Positions 30,247 through 40,691 of a stretch of DNA of 64,000 bases are shown one piece after another. The position numbers were made by a program, and so were the translations under genes. The stretch's first letter is position 1, and each line of letters begins with the position of its first letter. The DNA comes from Cafeteria roenbergensis (taxonomy: Eukaryota; Sar; Bigyra; Bicosoecida; Cafeteriaceae). Location of the stretch: contig VLTN01000012.1 of assembly GCA_008330645.1 (NCBI GenBank), forward strand, positions 248,001 to 312,000, written 5' to 3'. The notes under the pieces were generated by a model. The model saw only the letters and a program-made list of their open reading frames with translations. It was not told the DNA's origin and did not search any database.

Positions 30247-31837
30247 TCACGATTCAGTTGTCTGTTGCCTCTTTAAGGCAATTCGCCAGGCTGCAAGCTC
30301 AGGCGTGTTCAGAGCTTTTGTGAGCAAGGAGAGCGTATTTGCGGCAGCAATCGGACTGAATGACGCAGATGGAAGCTCCAAAAGGTGCCTGTGATTCATC
30401 TGAGCGACAGCTGGAAGGCTCCAGCACGCCCTTGGCGTCCAGTACCAATGCTCTGCTGAGGCAGTTGGGACCCTGCCACGCCAAGGAAGCAGGAATGCAG
30501 CACCAAAGCTGCAGCAGGAAGTAAATGAAAGCATGGACAGAGTGCTGGCTGTGGGAATGTGATCTTCACTTTGATTCGATGCACCCTTGAGTACGCATGG
30601 GTGATTGCGCTGTCAACCGCAACGCAGCAACGTGGAATGTCGCCGATGCTTGCGCTCCGGAGACAAAGGCGCGTGCAGCCTCAACGCAAAGCGCTAGAGG
30701 CTGGCTCTGCCTTGGCATTCTCTCGGCTTCGCACAGCCGTGAGAAGGACTGATTCGCCTGGCAAACCTTGCCTAAAGGGTGTTGTCTGACCCTTATCGAG
30801 AGGTTTGGTTGCCTGTACAAAGCAGAGGGAGAACCCTAAAGCCAAGGACGATCGGACAGTGGGTCTTGGGCGCAGCTCGCTTTGAGATTTTCCCCTGAAC
30901 AACAGACACGCTTGTCTTCGCCACCCTCGGCTGTCAGGAAACTTCTCCCAGTCAGACACTTGGAAGAAGTGCCGGTAAATCAGCGCAAGTCTGTCGCGCA
31001 CAAGATCTGCATGTGGTTGTCTGCGCACAGAGGTTGCCGCTTTCAAGAGAAGCGTTTGGTGTTGCCAGCTGTGAGGGAAACCCGCAATATCCCGCTTGTG
31101 ATTTGCAAGCAACAACCTGTCCGCCATCAGCAAAATGGGTAGACGCAGACTTTTGTTGTGCAGCCACACCTACATTTAAAAGGCGAAGCACCATCGCCAC
31201 AGCGCAAAAATGCAGTTTTGGGCTCACTGCGAGCCGGCTGCCCAGAACTTTGCTGGGAGAACCGAAGTGTAGCAACTGACCAAGTATGCGCTGTGGATGA
31301 AGCTTTGGCAGCGTTGTCGTTTTTTGAAGCGCTCATAAGTGCTCTCTTCTGCTGTGGCACGGAGCTAATGCTGGAGGCAACGACGTTGGCGTTTGTTGTG
31401 TTTCGAGGACGGCTGAATCAGCGCCCCAGGAACAGTCAATCTCAACTGTGACGTTGAGCACGTCTTTGACATGCACAAATCAAGTTCCCTTGCTTTCGGA
31501 AGGCTGAAGATGCACGCTCTTCGAGAAGGGATTCAAGTTCTTTGACGATTGCTGGACTGTGGTTTGCGGACTATCCAAACGGCAAATGAGACCGCCTGTG
31601 AGTGCAATATGTTGCTTTGTGGGAACACTTCCTGGCATTTGAAGCTCTAGCAGTGGACTATGCCTGCGTGATGCCTGCTCCCATCGAGCGACTCACGCGG
31701 CAGCAAGACTCTTGAGATGCTTGCGGATGAAGTGCGAGCGCTGAGCATGTGACACTTGAGAATCTTCATTGGATCGCGACAAAGACCAAGCGAGCCTCGC
31801 GAGCCAAGACATGCCACAAGGCGAGCATCGCCAACGT
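30247..31837. other. gene-free, lower-GC stretch
   Basis: About 1.6 kb between convergent genes with visibly lower GC (near 50% by eye) than the rest. There are no frames over about 165 codons and none looks like protein. A small hairpin, ttgcct-loop-aggcaa, sits at about 30265. No tRNA, transposon end, target-site duplication or ORF remnant was recognised. It could be long 3' UTRs, a non-coding RNA or decayed inserted DNA. Confidence 0.6.
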
Positions 31838-34030
31838 CTACACGCTTGCCTTCATCGCCGCCATTTCGTGCCGCAAGGTGACGAGCTCCGACGACAGTCG
31901 CGCCCGTTCGCGCCTGTCCGCGCAGGACCCCAACGCAGCTTCGATCTCCGACTGGCGGAGTGACATCGACTGCAGCTCGCGGCGTGGCTCTGTCGCTTCA
32001 CTGTAAGCTTGGGCCCCGGCTTGACGCGCGTACGGGTCGTCGAAGAAGTCGTCCCGCACGGCATCAAGCATCCGTCGCCTGCGCTCGGCTTCGTCCGCAG
32101 CAGCTTGGGCGCGGCTTGCTGTGGGTGCTGAGTCGCCGATCTGGCTCTCGATTCTTCCGACTGCAGCTGCCTTGGCGGCGGCGAAATCGAAGCTCGCCGA
32201 ATGTGAGGGGCGGGAGGGCGGGGTTGGGGTAGCAGCGCCGGGTTCGGACTCTGCAGGGTAGCCGCTCCAGAGCCCCGACGGAAGCGGGGGCGGCTGGACA
32301 GCCGACCTTGCCGACGGCGGAGCGGCGTGCTGCTGGGCGGCGCTTGGCCCACCCCACAGGCCGACTGGGGCAGCGGCGCGCGCGGGAGCGGCGGCAAGCT
32401 GCACTGTCGCGGCTGACTCTTGCGCACGCGCCGAGGGCGGGGCAGGGCGCCTGGGCGCGCTGGCAGGTTCGCTGCTGCCGCCGAACATCTGCGACACCGC
32501 GCTGCCCCGCTGCGCCGCGGCCGCTGCCCGCCGCCGTTCAACCGACTCTGCGTGCGCTTCGGCAAAGGCCTCCGCGCGCTTTGCCTCCTGCGCCGTGTGG
32601 CTGCCGCTTGGCTGCGCTTCCGCCTGCTGCCGGCCGCGCCTCCGGCCGCGGCCTTGCGGCCGTGGGTCGCGGCTCGTATCTTCGTCGTCGTCGCCGCCAC
32701 CGAAGCCCATGGCCGCGGCTGCGGCCGACCCTGCGAACATGGCGGCCTGCTGCTTGGCTCGCTCTGCCCGCTCCGCCGCGTCGCTGCGCGCTGCCGCGTC
32801 GCTTCGCTCTCGTGCCTCGCGGCTCTGGCTGCCGTCGGCTTTGGGGCCCTCGCTGCGCTGCTCAGCCTCCCTCGCCGGGTGTCCAGCACGGCGCGGGGGG
32901 GCATCGTGCGCGCCTTGCAGCTGATCAGCCCGCAACAAGAATCCCTCGGACGCGTCGCGGGCCGGGCCCTGGTCTGACGGCGGCGCGGGTCCCTGCGCGG
33001 GGTCGTTGCCCGCTGCACGGGGTGGCAGCTCGGGGGCAACGGGCGCGAAGTGCGCGGCCGCCTCGGTCCTCGCGAGCCTGGCGTCAGCCTCATGGAGCCG
33101 CGCTCTGAGCGACCTGGCCTCGTTCTCGGCGATGGCCGCCTGATGGCTTGCTGACTCGGCAAGCTGCTCCTGCTCCTGCACTGCACGCCGCAGAGTCGCC
33201 TCGGCGCTGGTCCAGCGGCGCCGCTCTGCCGCCCACTCGTCTTCGGTGGCTGAGAGACGCGCGGAGAGCACAGCCGCACGTGCCTCCGCCGACGTCAGCT
33301 TGGCTTGCAGCTCCGCGATCGTGCGGGACTGCGCCTCCGCCACAAGCTTAGCCTCGGCCACGTCGCGCTTGCTGCGCTCCGCCTCGGCTCTGCTGGCTGC
33401 CGCCTCAGCCCTCGCCGCCTCGGCCTCGGCTCCCAGGTCGGGGGCCATCATACCCATCGGCAAGCCCCACGGGGCTTGTGGGGGCATTGCCGCGCTCCCG
33501 TGGGGGTGGGAGAGGTACGGTCCGCCGGCGGCTGCGCCCGCCTGCATGCCCGCCTGCATGCCCGCCTGCATGCCCGCCTGCATGCGCTGCTGCTCGGAAT
33601 GCTGCCACGCCAGCGATTCGTCCCAGCCCGCAGCCGATCGCTCGGACTGCCACTGCCGGACGCGCGGCGCCTGGCCCACCATCTCGAGGGGAACTGTGGG
33701 CGGCGTGTCTGCCCGTCGGTCCCTGCGCTCACTCGCTCGCACCCTGCGCTCCGCGGCTGGCTTGGGCCGACGCCGTGCGGCTTGGCTCCAACTGCCTCGC
33801 GAGCTTGCTGGCGAGCGGCGGCCCCTGCTGGCGCTTCGCTCTTCCTCAGAGGCCCGAGACGACACGGAGCCCCTCCTGCGCTGTGGCGATGGCGACCTCG
33901 CTCGGCGAGCAGCGGGGCGAGCTGCCGCGTGACTTGCTCCGCCGCCCTGCTCGCTGCCGCCGCTGCTCATGCTCCCATAGCTCAAGAAGCTCGCGCCGTC
34001 GTCGTGGGCGTCGTCCCACCGCGTCGCCAT
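31838..34030 (-). CDS. coiled-coil protein, unrecognised
   Basis: Predicted 730 residues from ATG 34030 (start MATRWDDAHDDGASFLSYGS). An Arg/Ser-rich stretch follows (about residues 45-110: RSPSPQRRRGSVSSRAS), then a MQAG repeat, then a strong coiled coil at about 195-330 (Ala/Glu/Arg heptads ending RSLRARLHEADARLARTEA). A second charged helical part contains AREAEQRSEGP and runs of Ala-Glu-Arg. The C-terminal 70 residues look ordered and conserved in style (RRRMLDAVRDDFFDDPYARQ; ELQSMSLRQSEIEAALG; ELVTLRHEMAAMKASV). No catalytic motif is visible. A centrosomal or cytoskeletal role is only a guess. It is divergent from the 34228 gene (197 bp between the two ATGs). Confidence 0.75.
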   Translation of the reverse strand: MATRWDDAHDDGASFLSYGSMSSGGSEQGGGASHAAARPAARRARSPSPQRRRGSVSSRASEEERSASRGRRSPASSRGSWSQAARRRPKPAAERRVRASERRDRRADTPPTVPLEMVGQAPRVRQWQSERSAAGWDESLAWQHSEQQRMQAGMQAGMQAGMQAGAAAGGPYLSHPHGSAAMPPQAPWGLPMGMMAPDLGAEAEAARAEAAASRAEAERSKRDVAEAKLVAEAQSRTIAELQAKLTSAEARAAVLSARLSATEDEWAAERRRWTSAEATLRRAVQEQEQLAESASHQAAIAENEARSLRARLHEADARLARTEAAAHFAPVAPELPPRAAGNDPAQGPAPPSDQGPARDASEGFLLRADQLQGAHDAPPRRAGHPAREAEQRSEGPKADGSQSREARERSDAAARSDAAERAERAKQQAAMFAGSAAAAAMGFGGGDDDEDTSRDPRPQGRGRRRGRQQAEAQPSGSHTAQEAKRAEAFAEAHAESVERRRAAAAAQRGSAVSQMFGGSSEPASAPRRPAPPSARAQESAATVQLAAAPARAAAPVGLWGGPSAAQQHAAPPSARSAVQPPPLPSGLWSGYPAESEPGAATPTPPSRPSHSASFDFAAAKAAAVGRIESQIGDSAPTASRAQAAADEAERRRRMLDAVRDDFFDDPYARQAGAQAYSEATEPRRELQSMSLRQSEIEAALGSCADRRERARLSSELVTLRHEMAAMKASV
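33541..33586 (-). repeat. 12-bp coding repeat encoding MQAG
   Basis: Four near-perfect copies of cctgcatgcccg on the plus strand, encoding Met-Gln-Ala-Gly units in the coiled-coil protein. Confidence 0.9.
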
Positions 34031-34227
34031 GGGTCGGGCCGGCGCACTGCCGAGCGGCGGGCGGGTGGCTGCCACGGTTGAACCGTTTTTGCCAGCGAGC
34101 GCACATCGTCGCCAGAGCGAGCTCTGCACGGGAGAGCCGCACGTTTCCCTGCGACCCGCACTGCGCGCCTTGGCCAAAGCGAGGCGTGCCAGCTCCGGTG
34201 CGGGGGGGGGGGAGCTTCGTGTGGGCC

Positions 34228-36594
34228 ATGACAACCAACCTGGCGCGCGTGGCGTCCGAGGCGATGGCGGCCGCCCTGGAGGGAGCGGCGCTGTCTCCGA
34301 CCAGCCAGTTCTGGTGGGAGGGCCGCATAGCCATCGTGAAATCGGGAGCCCTGGAGGGGCTCCGCCTGGGCCCATTCGGACGCGAGGATGCAGCCAACAG
34401 TGCAACACATGCTGCTGCCGCCGCCATCCGGTCAGAAATCGTCCAGTCCAGCTCGCGCAAGCGAGGCCGGCGAGCGGCCGGTCCGCCTGCTGGAGATGTC
34501 CGTGTCCAGGCTGGCGTCGTTCGCATTCCGGCCTCCGGTCCGGGCGCGCCAACGCCCACGGTGACGCTGATCTCGGCAATGGGAACGCCTTCCTTGCCGC
34601 CGCAGGTGGCCCCAAGCAGCTCAGCGGCACCTGCGGCGGCAGCGGCGGCCGTGCGCGGTGTCAGCGCGGCGCTGGAACCTGCCGCCCCACCTGCGGCGGG
34701 CGCAAGCAGCAGCGCGCCCCCCTCTGCACGCGCCAGCAGCAGCGTTGTGAGCTCACGGGCGCCGGGGGTCCACCCGCCAGGCAGCGCGTCAGGCAGAACG
34801 CTCGAGCAGAGTGCAACGCTTGCAACGATGCGGCGAAGGACGATTTTTCTTCACGAGCGCGGCCAGATCCAGCTCTCGGAGATGAGCGCACTGCAAGGAA
34901 CGTTTCCGCACCTTTTCGAGGGGGACGATCCCGAGGCTGCCACTCTGCGGTCGCTGCTGCTGGCAATGCGAAGCGGGGCTCGCGTGGACGGCGCAAGCAC
35001 GAGCGGCGACACGTCGCGTCCCGGGGGCTCGCAGCCGGTCGCTGGGGGGTGGGGCGAGTCCAACGCCGCAGGTGTGTGCAGCGTGGACGATGACGGGCGC
35101 GAGACGTCGGGATCCGGCGACGTTTCCATGTCGTCCTCCGCCGCGCAGGGCAACGCCAAGCGGGTGCGGCAGAGCAACTCGCTGGCGGTGTCCGAGGAGG
35201 AGCCCTCAGACCAGCTCAGCCTCAGCGACGGCCTCGGGTCGGTCCCGCAGCCGTCCACCCTCCCCTCCACGACCCGGGACGACCTCGCGGCCGCAGGCAG
35301 CTTCCTCACCGCCGTGTCCGACGGCTCGCTGCTTGGAAGGGAGGACCTCACCGATCTCCACGGCGCAGACGCCGTCGGCGCGTCGTGGGAGGGGGACGTA
35401 CCCGGCGCTCAAACGTCGGTGTCCACCTCCGGCCCCACCAACACCACGTCCTCGTCGAGCGCCTCCACGCTCGCTCCGGGCTCAGGCGAGCGCGGAGGCA
35501 GGGCGCGCGCAGCGCCGCCCGCCGGGCGGGCGCTAGCAGCGCGTGCCAGCAGCGTGTCAGGCAGCAACTCAGCAAGCGGGGCGTCGTCGTCCGGCGCCTC
35601 GCGGCTCTCGGGCGCAGGAGCGCACGGCGCAGCGGCAGCGGCAGCAGCAGCGGCTGCCGCGGCCGCAGCCCCCGCGGGGCTGGCGCACGGCAGACGCGCG
35701 CGAGCCGCCCCGCCTCGCCACACGCCACCTCGCGCGACTTCAGCCATGTCGCGTGGCGGCAGGGCCAGCGTGGCGCCCACTGCGGGGCGGTCGCGCCTGG
35801 GATCCGCAGCCGCACCCCCCTCGATGCTGAGCGATGGAGGCGGGTCGGGAGCTGGCCCCCCCAGCGACGCGAGCACGGACACCGGTGTCCCTGCTTCCGT
35901 CATGGGCCTGGCTCCCATGCCGGGCGCGGGCGAGGGCGTGTTCCCGCTCGGCATCGCCAGCGTCAGGTCGGGCTTCGGGCCATTCCCTCTCGAGAGGACG
36001 TCGGGGGTGGCGAGGTACGCCGCCGGGCCGTCCACTGACGACGACATGGCTGCTGTGGAGCGCAGCGTCGGTGAGCTTCGTCTGGACACTGTGCTGAGTC
36101 ACGACAGCTCGGGTCACGGGATGCTGCCGAGTGCCCTGGGTCAGAACGCCCCCTTCGGACGCTCGGCGCTCGAGTCTGCACAGCTGTCATCCCTGGGAGG
36201 CGGTGGCTCCGCGGCGGGCACCCGTAGCGAGCTCGGGGGGGGCATGTCCTCCATCGGCGACGAGCCCGACTGGCCGGCGCTGGAGGGGCTCGATATGGCC
36301 CCGGAGCGCATGACGGAGCGCGGTAGCAGCGGGCAGGGGGCAGGGGCAGACGCGGCAACGGGGTCGTTTGGCGTGGCATCGCCAGGAAGGAAACCCCGGC
36401 GCAGCGGGGACGAACTGCTGGCTCTCAGCGAGAGGCCCGTGGCCGCCGACGTGAGTGCGACGCTCGGCTTGGCCGGCGGCAGTTGGGACACTGCGCACGT
36501 CTCGGGCAGCTTTGGGTTTGGCAACAGTGTCGACGGCGATGGGTCGCCCCGCGGCTCCGGCAGCCCCACTGGCAGCACACCCAGCGACGGCTGA
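34228..36594 (+). CDS. unrecognised Ser/Ala-rich protein
   Basis: Predicted 788 residues from ATG 34228, placed 16 bp after a poly-G run (about 34200-34211). Two patches look ordered: the N-terminal 80 residues (ASEAMAAALEGAALSPTSQF then WWEGRIAIVKSGALEGLRLGP) and about residues 205-250 (MRRRTIFLHERGQIQLSEMS, then LFEGDDPEAATLRSLLLAMR). The rest is Ser/Gly/Ala/Pro-rich with a poly-Ala tract near 35630-35670 and many Ser-Gly clusters. No signal peptide or membrane span is seen. It lies upstream of ZNF598 in the same direction. I do not recognise the family. Confidence 0.7.
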   Translation: MTTNLARVASEAMAAALEGAALSPTSQFWWEGRIAIVKSGALEGLRLGPFGREDAANSATHAAAAAIRSEIVQSSSRKRGRRAAGPPAGDVRVQAGVVRIPASGPGAPTPTVTLISAMGTPSLPPQVAPSSSAAPAAAAAAVRGVSAALEPAAPPAAGASSSAPPSARASSSVVSSRAPGVHPPGSASGRTLEQSATLATMRRRTIFLHERGQIQLSEMSALQGTFPHLFEGDDPEAATLRSLLLAMRSGARVDGASTSGDTSRPGGSQPVAGGWGESNAAGVCSVDDDGRETSGSGDVSMSSSAAQGNAKRVRQSNSLAVSEEEPSDQLSLSDGLGSVPQPSTLPSTTRDDLAAAGSFLTAVSDGSLLGREDLTDLHGADAVGASWEGDVPGAQTSVSTSGPTNTTSSSSASTLAPGSGERGGRARAAPPAGRALAARASSVSGSNSASGASSSGASRLSGAGAHGAAAAAAAAAAAAAAPAGLAHGRRARAAPPRHTPPRATSAMSRGGRASVAPTAGRSRLGSAAAPPSMLSDGGGSGAGPPSDASTDTGVPASVMGLAPMPGAGEGVFPLGIASVRSGFGPFPLERTSGVARYAAGPSTDDDMAAVERSVGELRLDTVLSHDSSGHGMLPSALGQNAPFGRSALESAQLSSLGGGGSAAGTRSELGGGMSSIGDEPDWPALEGLDMAPERMTERGSSGQGAGADAATGSFGVASPGRKPRRSGDELLALSERPVAADVSATLGLAGGSWDTAHVSGSFGFGNSVDGDGSPRGSGSPTGSTPSDG

Positions 36595-36903
36595 CGACTG
36601 AGCCATGCCTGGGGGTCGTCATTTTGCGTGTGCCCCGGCGGCTTTTCTGCCACTGCATAAAATGCGAGTATTCGGGGTGGTGCCGCGAGGGAGCGCCGCG
36701 GTTGCCTGGTGTGGTGGATGGCCAGGCTGCCGGCAGGGGATGAGGGCTGCTGAGCGGCTTGCTGGTTGACGGCGTTGTGCGTGAGGCGAGACCAGAAATC
36801 ACGGCAGAGTTGTGCTTTTCTTGCTCTCTCCCACAGCACAACGAGGCACTCGAGCGGCTGCCGCAAAAGGAAGCACCGCCCATTCTGTCCCTCAGCCACG
36901 TGA
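36595..36903. other. intergenic, upstream of ZNF598
   Basis: 309 bp between two plus-strand genes, with a slightly AT-richer patch at 36620-36680 (cataaaatgcg). A CACGTG E-box-like hexamer overlaps the region right before the ZNF598 ATG (36897-36902). No gene seen. Confidence 0.5.
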
Positions 36904-39900
36904 ATGGCTGCGAGCGGCTCGGAGCGCAGATCGCGCGGCCCCTTGTTTTCGTGCGTCCTGTGCGCGGAGGAGCGGGCGGCCGAGGCAGTGTGGCCCTGTG
37001 ACCACGGCGATGTCTGCCTCGAGTGCGCGCTGCGCATGCGCGTCATCTTCGAGGACCTCAACTGCCCCTTTTGCAAAACGTTCTCACCCGACATGCTTGT
37101 GACGACAGCCCGGCGGGCGGGAGCCTCGGCCGCCCCGAAGGGCTCGCCCCTTCCGACTTTCTCCGAGCTCAAGGCGAAAGGCTCCGTTCCGTCGGAGGCG
37201 ATGCGAATGGCGTTCAGCAGCACGGACCTGCTGGCCGTCGCACAAGACATGGTGTCCATCCGCTGCCCCATTTGCGTGGAGTCCGCTGTGAGCAGCGGGC
37301 CTAGCCATCGCAAGGACGACGGCGCGCCGCCGGTGGTTCGAGGGCTGCGAGCCGTCCCGGCGTTCCCGACTTTCGACGCCTTGGGAGCGCACTTGGCGTC
37401 GCGCCACAGCGGCCGCACCATGTGCCAGGTATGCGTGCGCCAGCGCAAGGTGTTCCCCTGGGAGCAGCGGGCCTACCTGCGCAAGGCCCTTCCTGCACAC
37501 ATCGCCCACGGCGACCCTGCTCGCGGCGCGACGCCCGCAGTGGCGCCACACCCGCACTGCTCGCTGTGCGACCAGTCCTTCCTCAGTGTGGACGAGCTCT
37601 TTGCCCACCTGGAGCAGCAGCACCTCCTGTGCCGGCTGTGCACCCAGCCGGGCTCCGACGGAATGCGAGTGTACTTAAAGAGCCGCAGCTCGCTCCTGCA
37701 GCACAACCGCGGGTCGCACTTCACCTGCACGCACGACACTTGCAGGGGCGACCCGATGCTGTCGTTCTCGAGCGAATCGGAGCTGGACACGCACCGGCTG
37801 CTGGAGCACTGTGAGGGGCGCGGCCTGCGCGGGGAAGTGGACATCGACCTGGCCGGGCAGTGGGGCGGCGGGGCTGGGGCAGGCGCCGCAGGCAGCACGA
37901 GGGGCGGCGGGGGAGCCCCAAACGGTGGCGGGCCGGCGGCACTGGTTCTTATGCCAGCAACTGGTCAGATCGTGACGGCTCACCGCGGGAGAATCGACGC
38001 TGCCGTGCGATCAAGCGAGCGGCAGGGCCAGCGCCGCGTGGAGGAGGCGGCCGCGGCGACAGCACGAGGCTCCAGAGGGGGAGTAGGCACGCGAGGGCGC
38101 GGTGCACCAGCTGCGGCGTCTGGCGCCGGCTCCGCGGACTCGCGTGCCTCGGCAGCACCCGGCAGCGCCGCGCCGCATCCCGACGTGGCCCCTGCCTCTT
38201 CCCGGGACGCGACTGTATGCGACTGGCCAGCGGCCGCCGACCTCCGCGTGGTCCTGAGGCACGCGCGGTCGGCCGCTTCGGCTGCTTTCGACGCCGACGG
38301 TGCCGACGTCGGCCCTGCGCGGCGCACGCGAGAGACGATCTCGGCGCTGAACACACGGCTGGAAACGTTGCTGCGGGCTGCGTGCGAGGCTGCGGTGGAG
38401 CAGAAGCGGGCCGACGAGGGCCAGACCGCCGCAGACGTCTTCGGGGCGGTGCTCGCCTGGTCCGCTCGCTTCCGCTCAGGCGACATGAACGCGTCCGACT
38501 ACCATCGGCTGCTGCGAGGCCTGCTTGGCGACGAGGCGGAGAGCGCCGCCCTGCCGTTGCTGGCGGCCCTGCTTCCGGACGCCGAGCTGCGGTCAGCCCT
38601 GCGTCGGGTCTTCGTCGGCCTGAGGCAGGACTGGGCCGCTCGCGCATTCCACGCCCGCGATGCCGCGGCGCTGGCCCGTTTGGGCGTGGTGGTGGGGGCG
38701 ACAGGCGTGGCGGCGATGCCGGCCGACCAAGTCGAGGAAGCCTCGGCGACAGCGGCTGCTGCGGATGCCGCCTCGCGCGGCAGAGCAGCCTTCGTGCCAC
38801 TGCCTGGCGCTGCACCTGAACCACTGGTCACCCTGGCTTCGCTAGGTGGCGGTGCGTCTGTGGCAGCGCCTCGGGCAAGTGCGGACAGTCTCGCAAGCGT
38901 CGTGAGCTCAGGCGGCAGGCGCGTTCAGGCGCCGTCCCTGGCGCAGATGCACGCCCACCGGACAGCTGAGTCGATCCGCGCAGGTGCAGCAGCACCAGCC
39001 CCGCAGGCAGCGGCGTCCGGCTCTGACGCACCGCCTGCAGCCCTTGCCCAGCCCGCGCTTGGAGCGCTGGCTCGCGCCGCCGCCCGGCTGCGCGCCGCCG
39101 GTCTTGACATCGCATCCGCTCTTCTGCCCTTGCAGGTGGCGTCAGGCGTCTCGCAGGCAGACTTGCGAGTCGGCCCGCGCGACAAGAGCACGCTCCGTAC
39201 CTTGGCACGCTCCTTGGCCGCGTCAGGAGACGCTGGCGCGCTGCTCTCAGCCGTGCCTCTGGCTGGCTCGGCCATCACGCACACAGGGGCGGCTTCCTTG
39301 GCCACTCTCTTCAGCTCCGGCCGCACTGCCCTCATTGCCGCAGCGGCGAAGCGAGGTGGGTCGCGACGCAGTCGCAAAGGCCGGCGCAAGGCCAGCCGAA
39401 GCGCAGAGGCTGGCGAGGCAGGCGACGCGGAAGACGCTGGACCGTCGTTGCTCACCGATCTCCAGCCCTGGGACCTTGCCGTCGGCGCGGCTTGGTGCGA
39501 GGTGGCTGGCGAGGCTGCTGCAGCGCTTGCAGGCGAAGCTGCTGTCGCGATTGCCTCGGCAGCCGTCGCAGAGCAGGAGGCAGTCGATGCCACCGCAGCG
39601 TCAGCTCCCCCTCCGCCCAGGCCTGCGGCTGCACCACTCGTTGCTCGCCCATCCGCCACGGCAACCCCAGCCGCCAAGAAGCCAGCTGGCCGCGGCGGGC
39701 ACGCCAAGGCCCCAGCAGCGACGCGCAAAGCGACGTCCACCACAACAGTGTGGGGCCAGCCAGCGCCGCAGCCGGCATCTTCCAAGGGCCGAAAGGGCCG
39801 CAAGCCCGGTGCCGCTCCGTCCGGTAGCCGCGGGCGCACCGACAACCGCAGGCACAGCCCTGCGCTGCCAGGGGCCGAGGGCCTGTCTGCACCATCGATG

Positions 39901-40413
39901 TCGCGCACTGCCTCCGCAGCGTCTGCGGGCAGCCGCAGCCAAGCCAGCGCGTCCAAGGCATCGCCGGCGAAGCCTTGCCCAAGCGCGGGGCGCAAACAGA
40001 CAGCCCAGAGCACGAGCGTGACATCGCCGGCTACAGCCGCCCCCGTTCCAACCCCTGCACAGCCGGCAGCCAGGCAGGCCATGGCGCCTGCGACGCTTGG
40101 GCCCCCGCCCGGCCTGAGCGATGCTCCTGCTGCGCCTCGCAGACACAAGCCCAGCAGCTCCAGCAGGTCGTTCCCAACGCTCTCAAGTGGCGAAGCGCCC
40201 GTGACTGCACGAGGGGCGCTAAGGGCGTCCGTTGCAGCGGCACTGGCGCCTCGCGCTCCACGCCAAGTAGCCCACGAAGTTCCGGGACTCCGCACCAAGG
40301 ATGCATCTGATGGCCTCATGGCCGGACTGGCGGGACTCGGCGACGGTGGAGGCCGCCGTAAAGGGCGCGGCAAGCGTAAGGGAGGCGCGGTGGACGCAGT
40401 GTCTTTGCTTTGA
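36904..40413 (+). CDS. ZNF598: ZNF598/Hel2-like RING E3 ubiquitin ligase
   Basis: Predicted 1,169 residues. The N-terminal RING finger reads C17, C20, C32, H34, C38, C41, C54, C57 (CVLCAEE...CDHGDVCLECALRMR...CPFC), the arrangement of ZNF598/Hel2. Four C2H2-type zinc fingers follow between about residues 120 and 305 (CPICVES...H; CQVCVRQ; CSLCDQSFLSVDELFAHLEQQH; CRLCTQP...FTCTHDTC...HRLLEHCE), in the family's order. ZNF598/Hel2 detects collided ribosomes in the cytosol and ubiquitinates small-subunit proteins to start ribosome quality control. A middle helical region (about residues 440-620) matches the conserved segment of the family in position; the C-terminal half is Ala/Ser/Arg-rich with basic clusters (GRKGRKPG; RRKGRGKRKGG at the end). 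The gene is convergent with array copy A, 278 bp away. Confidence 0.9.
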   Translation: MAASGSERRSRGPLFSCVLCAEERAAEAVWPCDHGDVCLECALRMRVIFEDLNCPFCKTFSPDMLVTTARRAGASAAPKGSPLPTFSELKAKGSVPSEAMRMAFSSTDLLAVAQDMVSIRCPICVESAVSSGPSHRKDDGAPPVVRGLRAVPAFPTFDALGAHLASRHSGRTMCQVCVRQRKVFPWEQRAYLRKALPAHIAHGDPARGATPAVAPHPHCSLCDQSFLSVDELFAHLEQQHLLCRLCTQPGSDGMRVYLKSRSSLLQHNRGSHFTCTHDTCRGDPMLSFSSESELDTHRLLEHCEGRGLRGEVDIDLAGQWGGGAGAGAAGSTRGGGGAPNGGGPAALVLMPATGQIVTAHRGRIDAAVRSSERQGQRRVEEAAAATARGSRGGVGTRGRGAPAAASGAGSADSRASAAPGSAAPHPDVAPASSRDATVCDWPAAADLRVVLRHARSAASAAFDADGADVGPARRTRETISALNTRLETLLRAACEAAVEQKRADEGQTAADVFGAVLAWSARFRSGDMNASDYHRLLRGLLGDEAESAALPLLAALLPDAELRSALRRVFVGLRQDWAARAFHARDAAALARLGVVVGATGVAAMPADQVEEASATAAAADAASRGRAAFVPLPGAAPEPLVTLASLGGGASVAAPRASADSLASVVSSGGRRVQAPSLAQMHAHRTAESIRAGAAAPAPQAAASGSDAPPAALAQPALGALARAAARLRAAGLDIASALLPLQVASGVSQADLRVGPRDKSTLRTLARSLAASGDAGALLSAVPLAGSAITHTGAASLATLFSSGRTALIAAAAKRGGSRRSRKGRRKASRSAEAGEAGDAEDAGPSLLTDLQPWDLAVGAAWCEVAGEAAAALAGEAAVAIASAAVAEQEAVDATAASAPPPPRPAAAPLVARPSATATPAAKKPAGRGGHAKAPAATRKATSTTTVWGQPAPQPASSKGRKGRKPGAAPSGSRGRTDNRRHSPALPGAEGLSAPSMSRTASAASAGSRSQASASKASPAKPCPSAGRKQTAQSTSVTSPATAAPVPTPAQPAARQAMAPATLGPPPGLSDAPAAPRRHKPSSSSRSFPTLSSGEAPVTARGALRASVAAALAPRAPRQVAHEVPGLRTKDASDGLMAGLAGLGDGGGRRKGRGKRKGGAVDAVSLL

Positions 40414-40691
40414 GAATCAGCTGTGCCTTGAGACTCTGGTGACAGCCACGACCCGCTGTCCGATTGCCCCTGTCGTGCAAAGCTTTCTGTGGCTAGCCTG
40501 TCGCGCGGTCATGCGCAACCTGAGGCCTGCATGAACAACTCTCCGGCGACCAAGCTGTCGCTTCGCCTGGCGTGAGGCTGGATCCTGGCGCTGCTTCCAC
40601 GCCACCGAGAGAGCCGTGAGCACAGCAAACGTGGGCCTTCGCTCCAAAGACGCAGCCAGCAGCACACACTCGCCGCCTGACGAAGGCTCAC

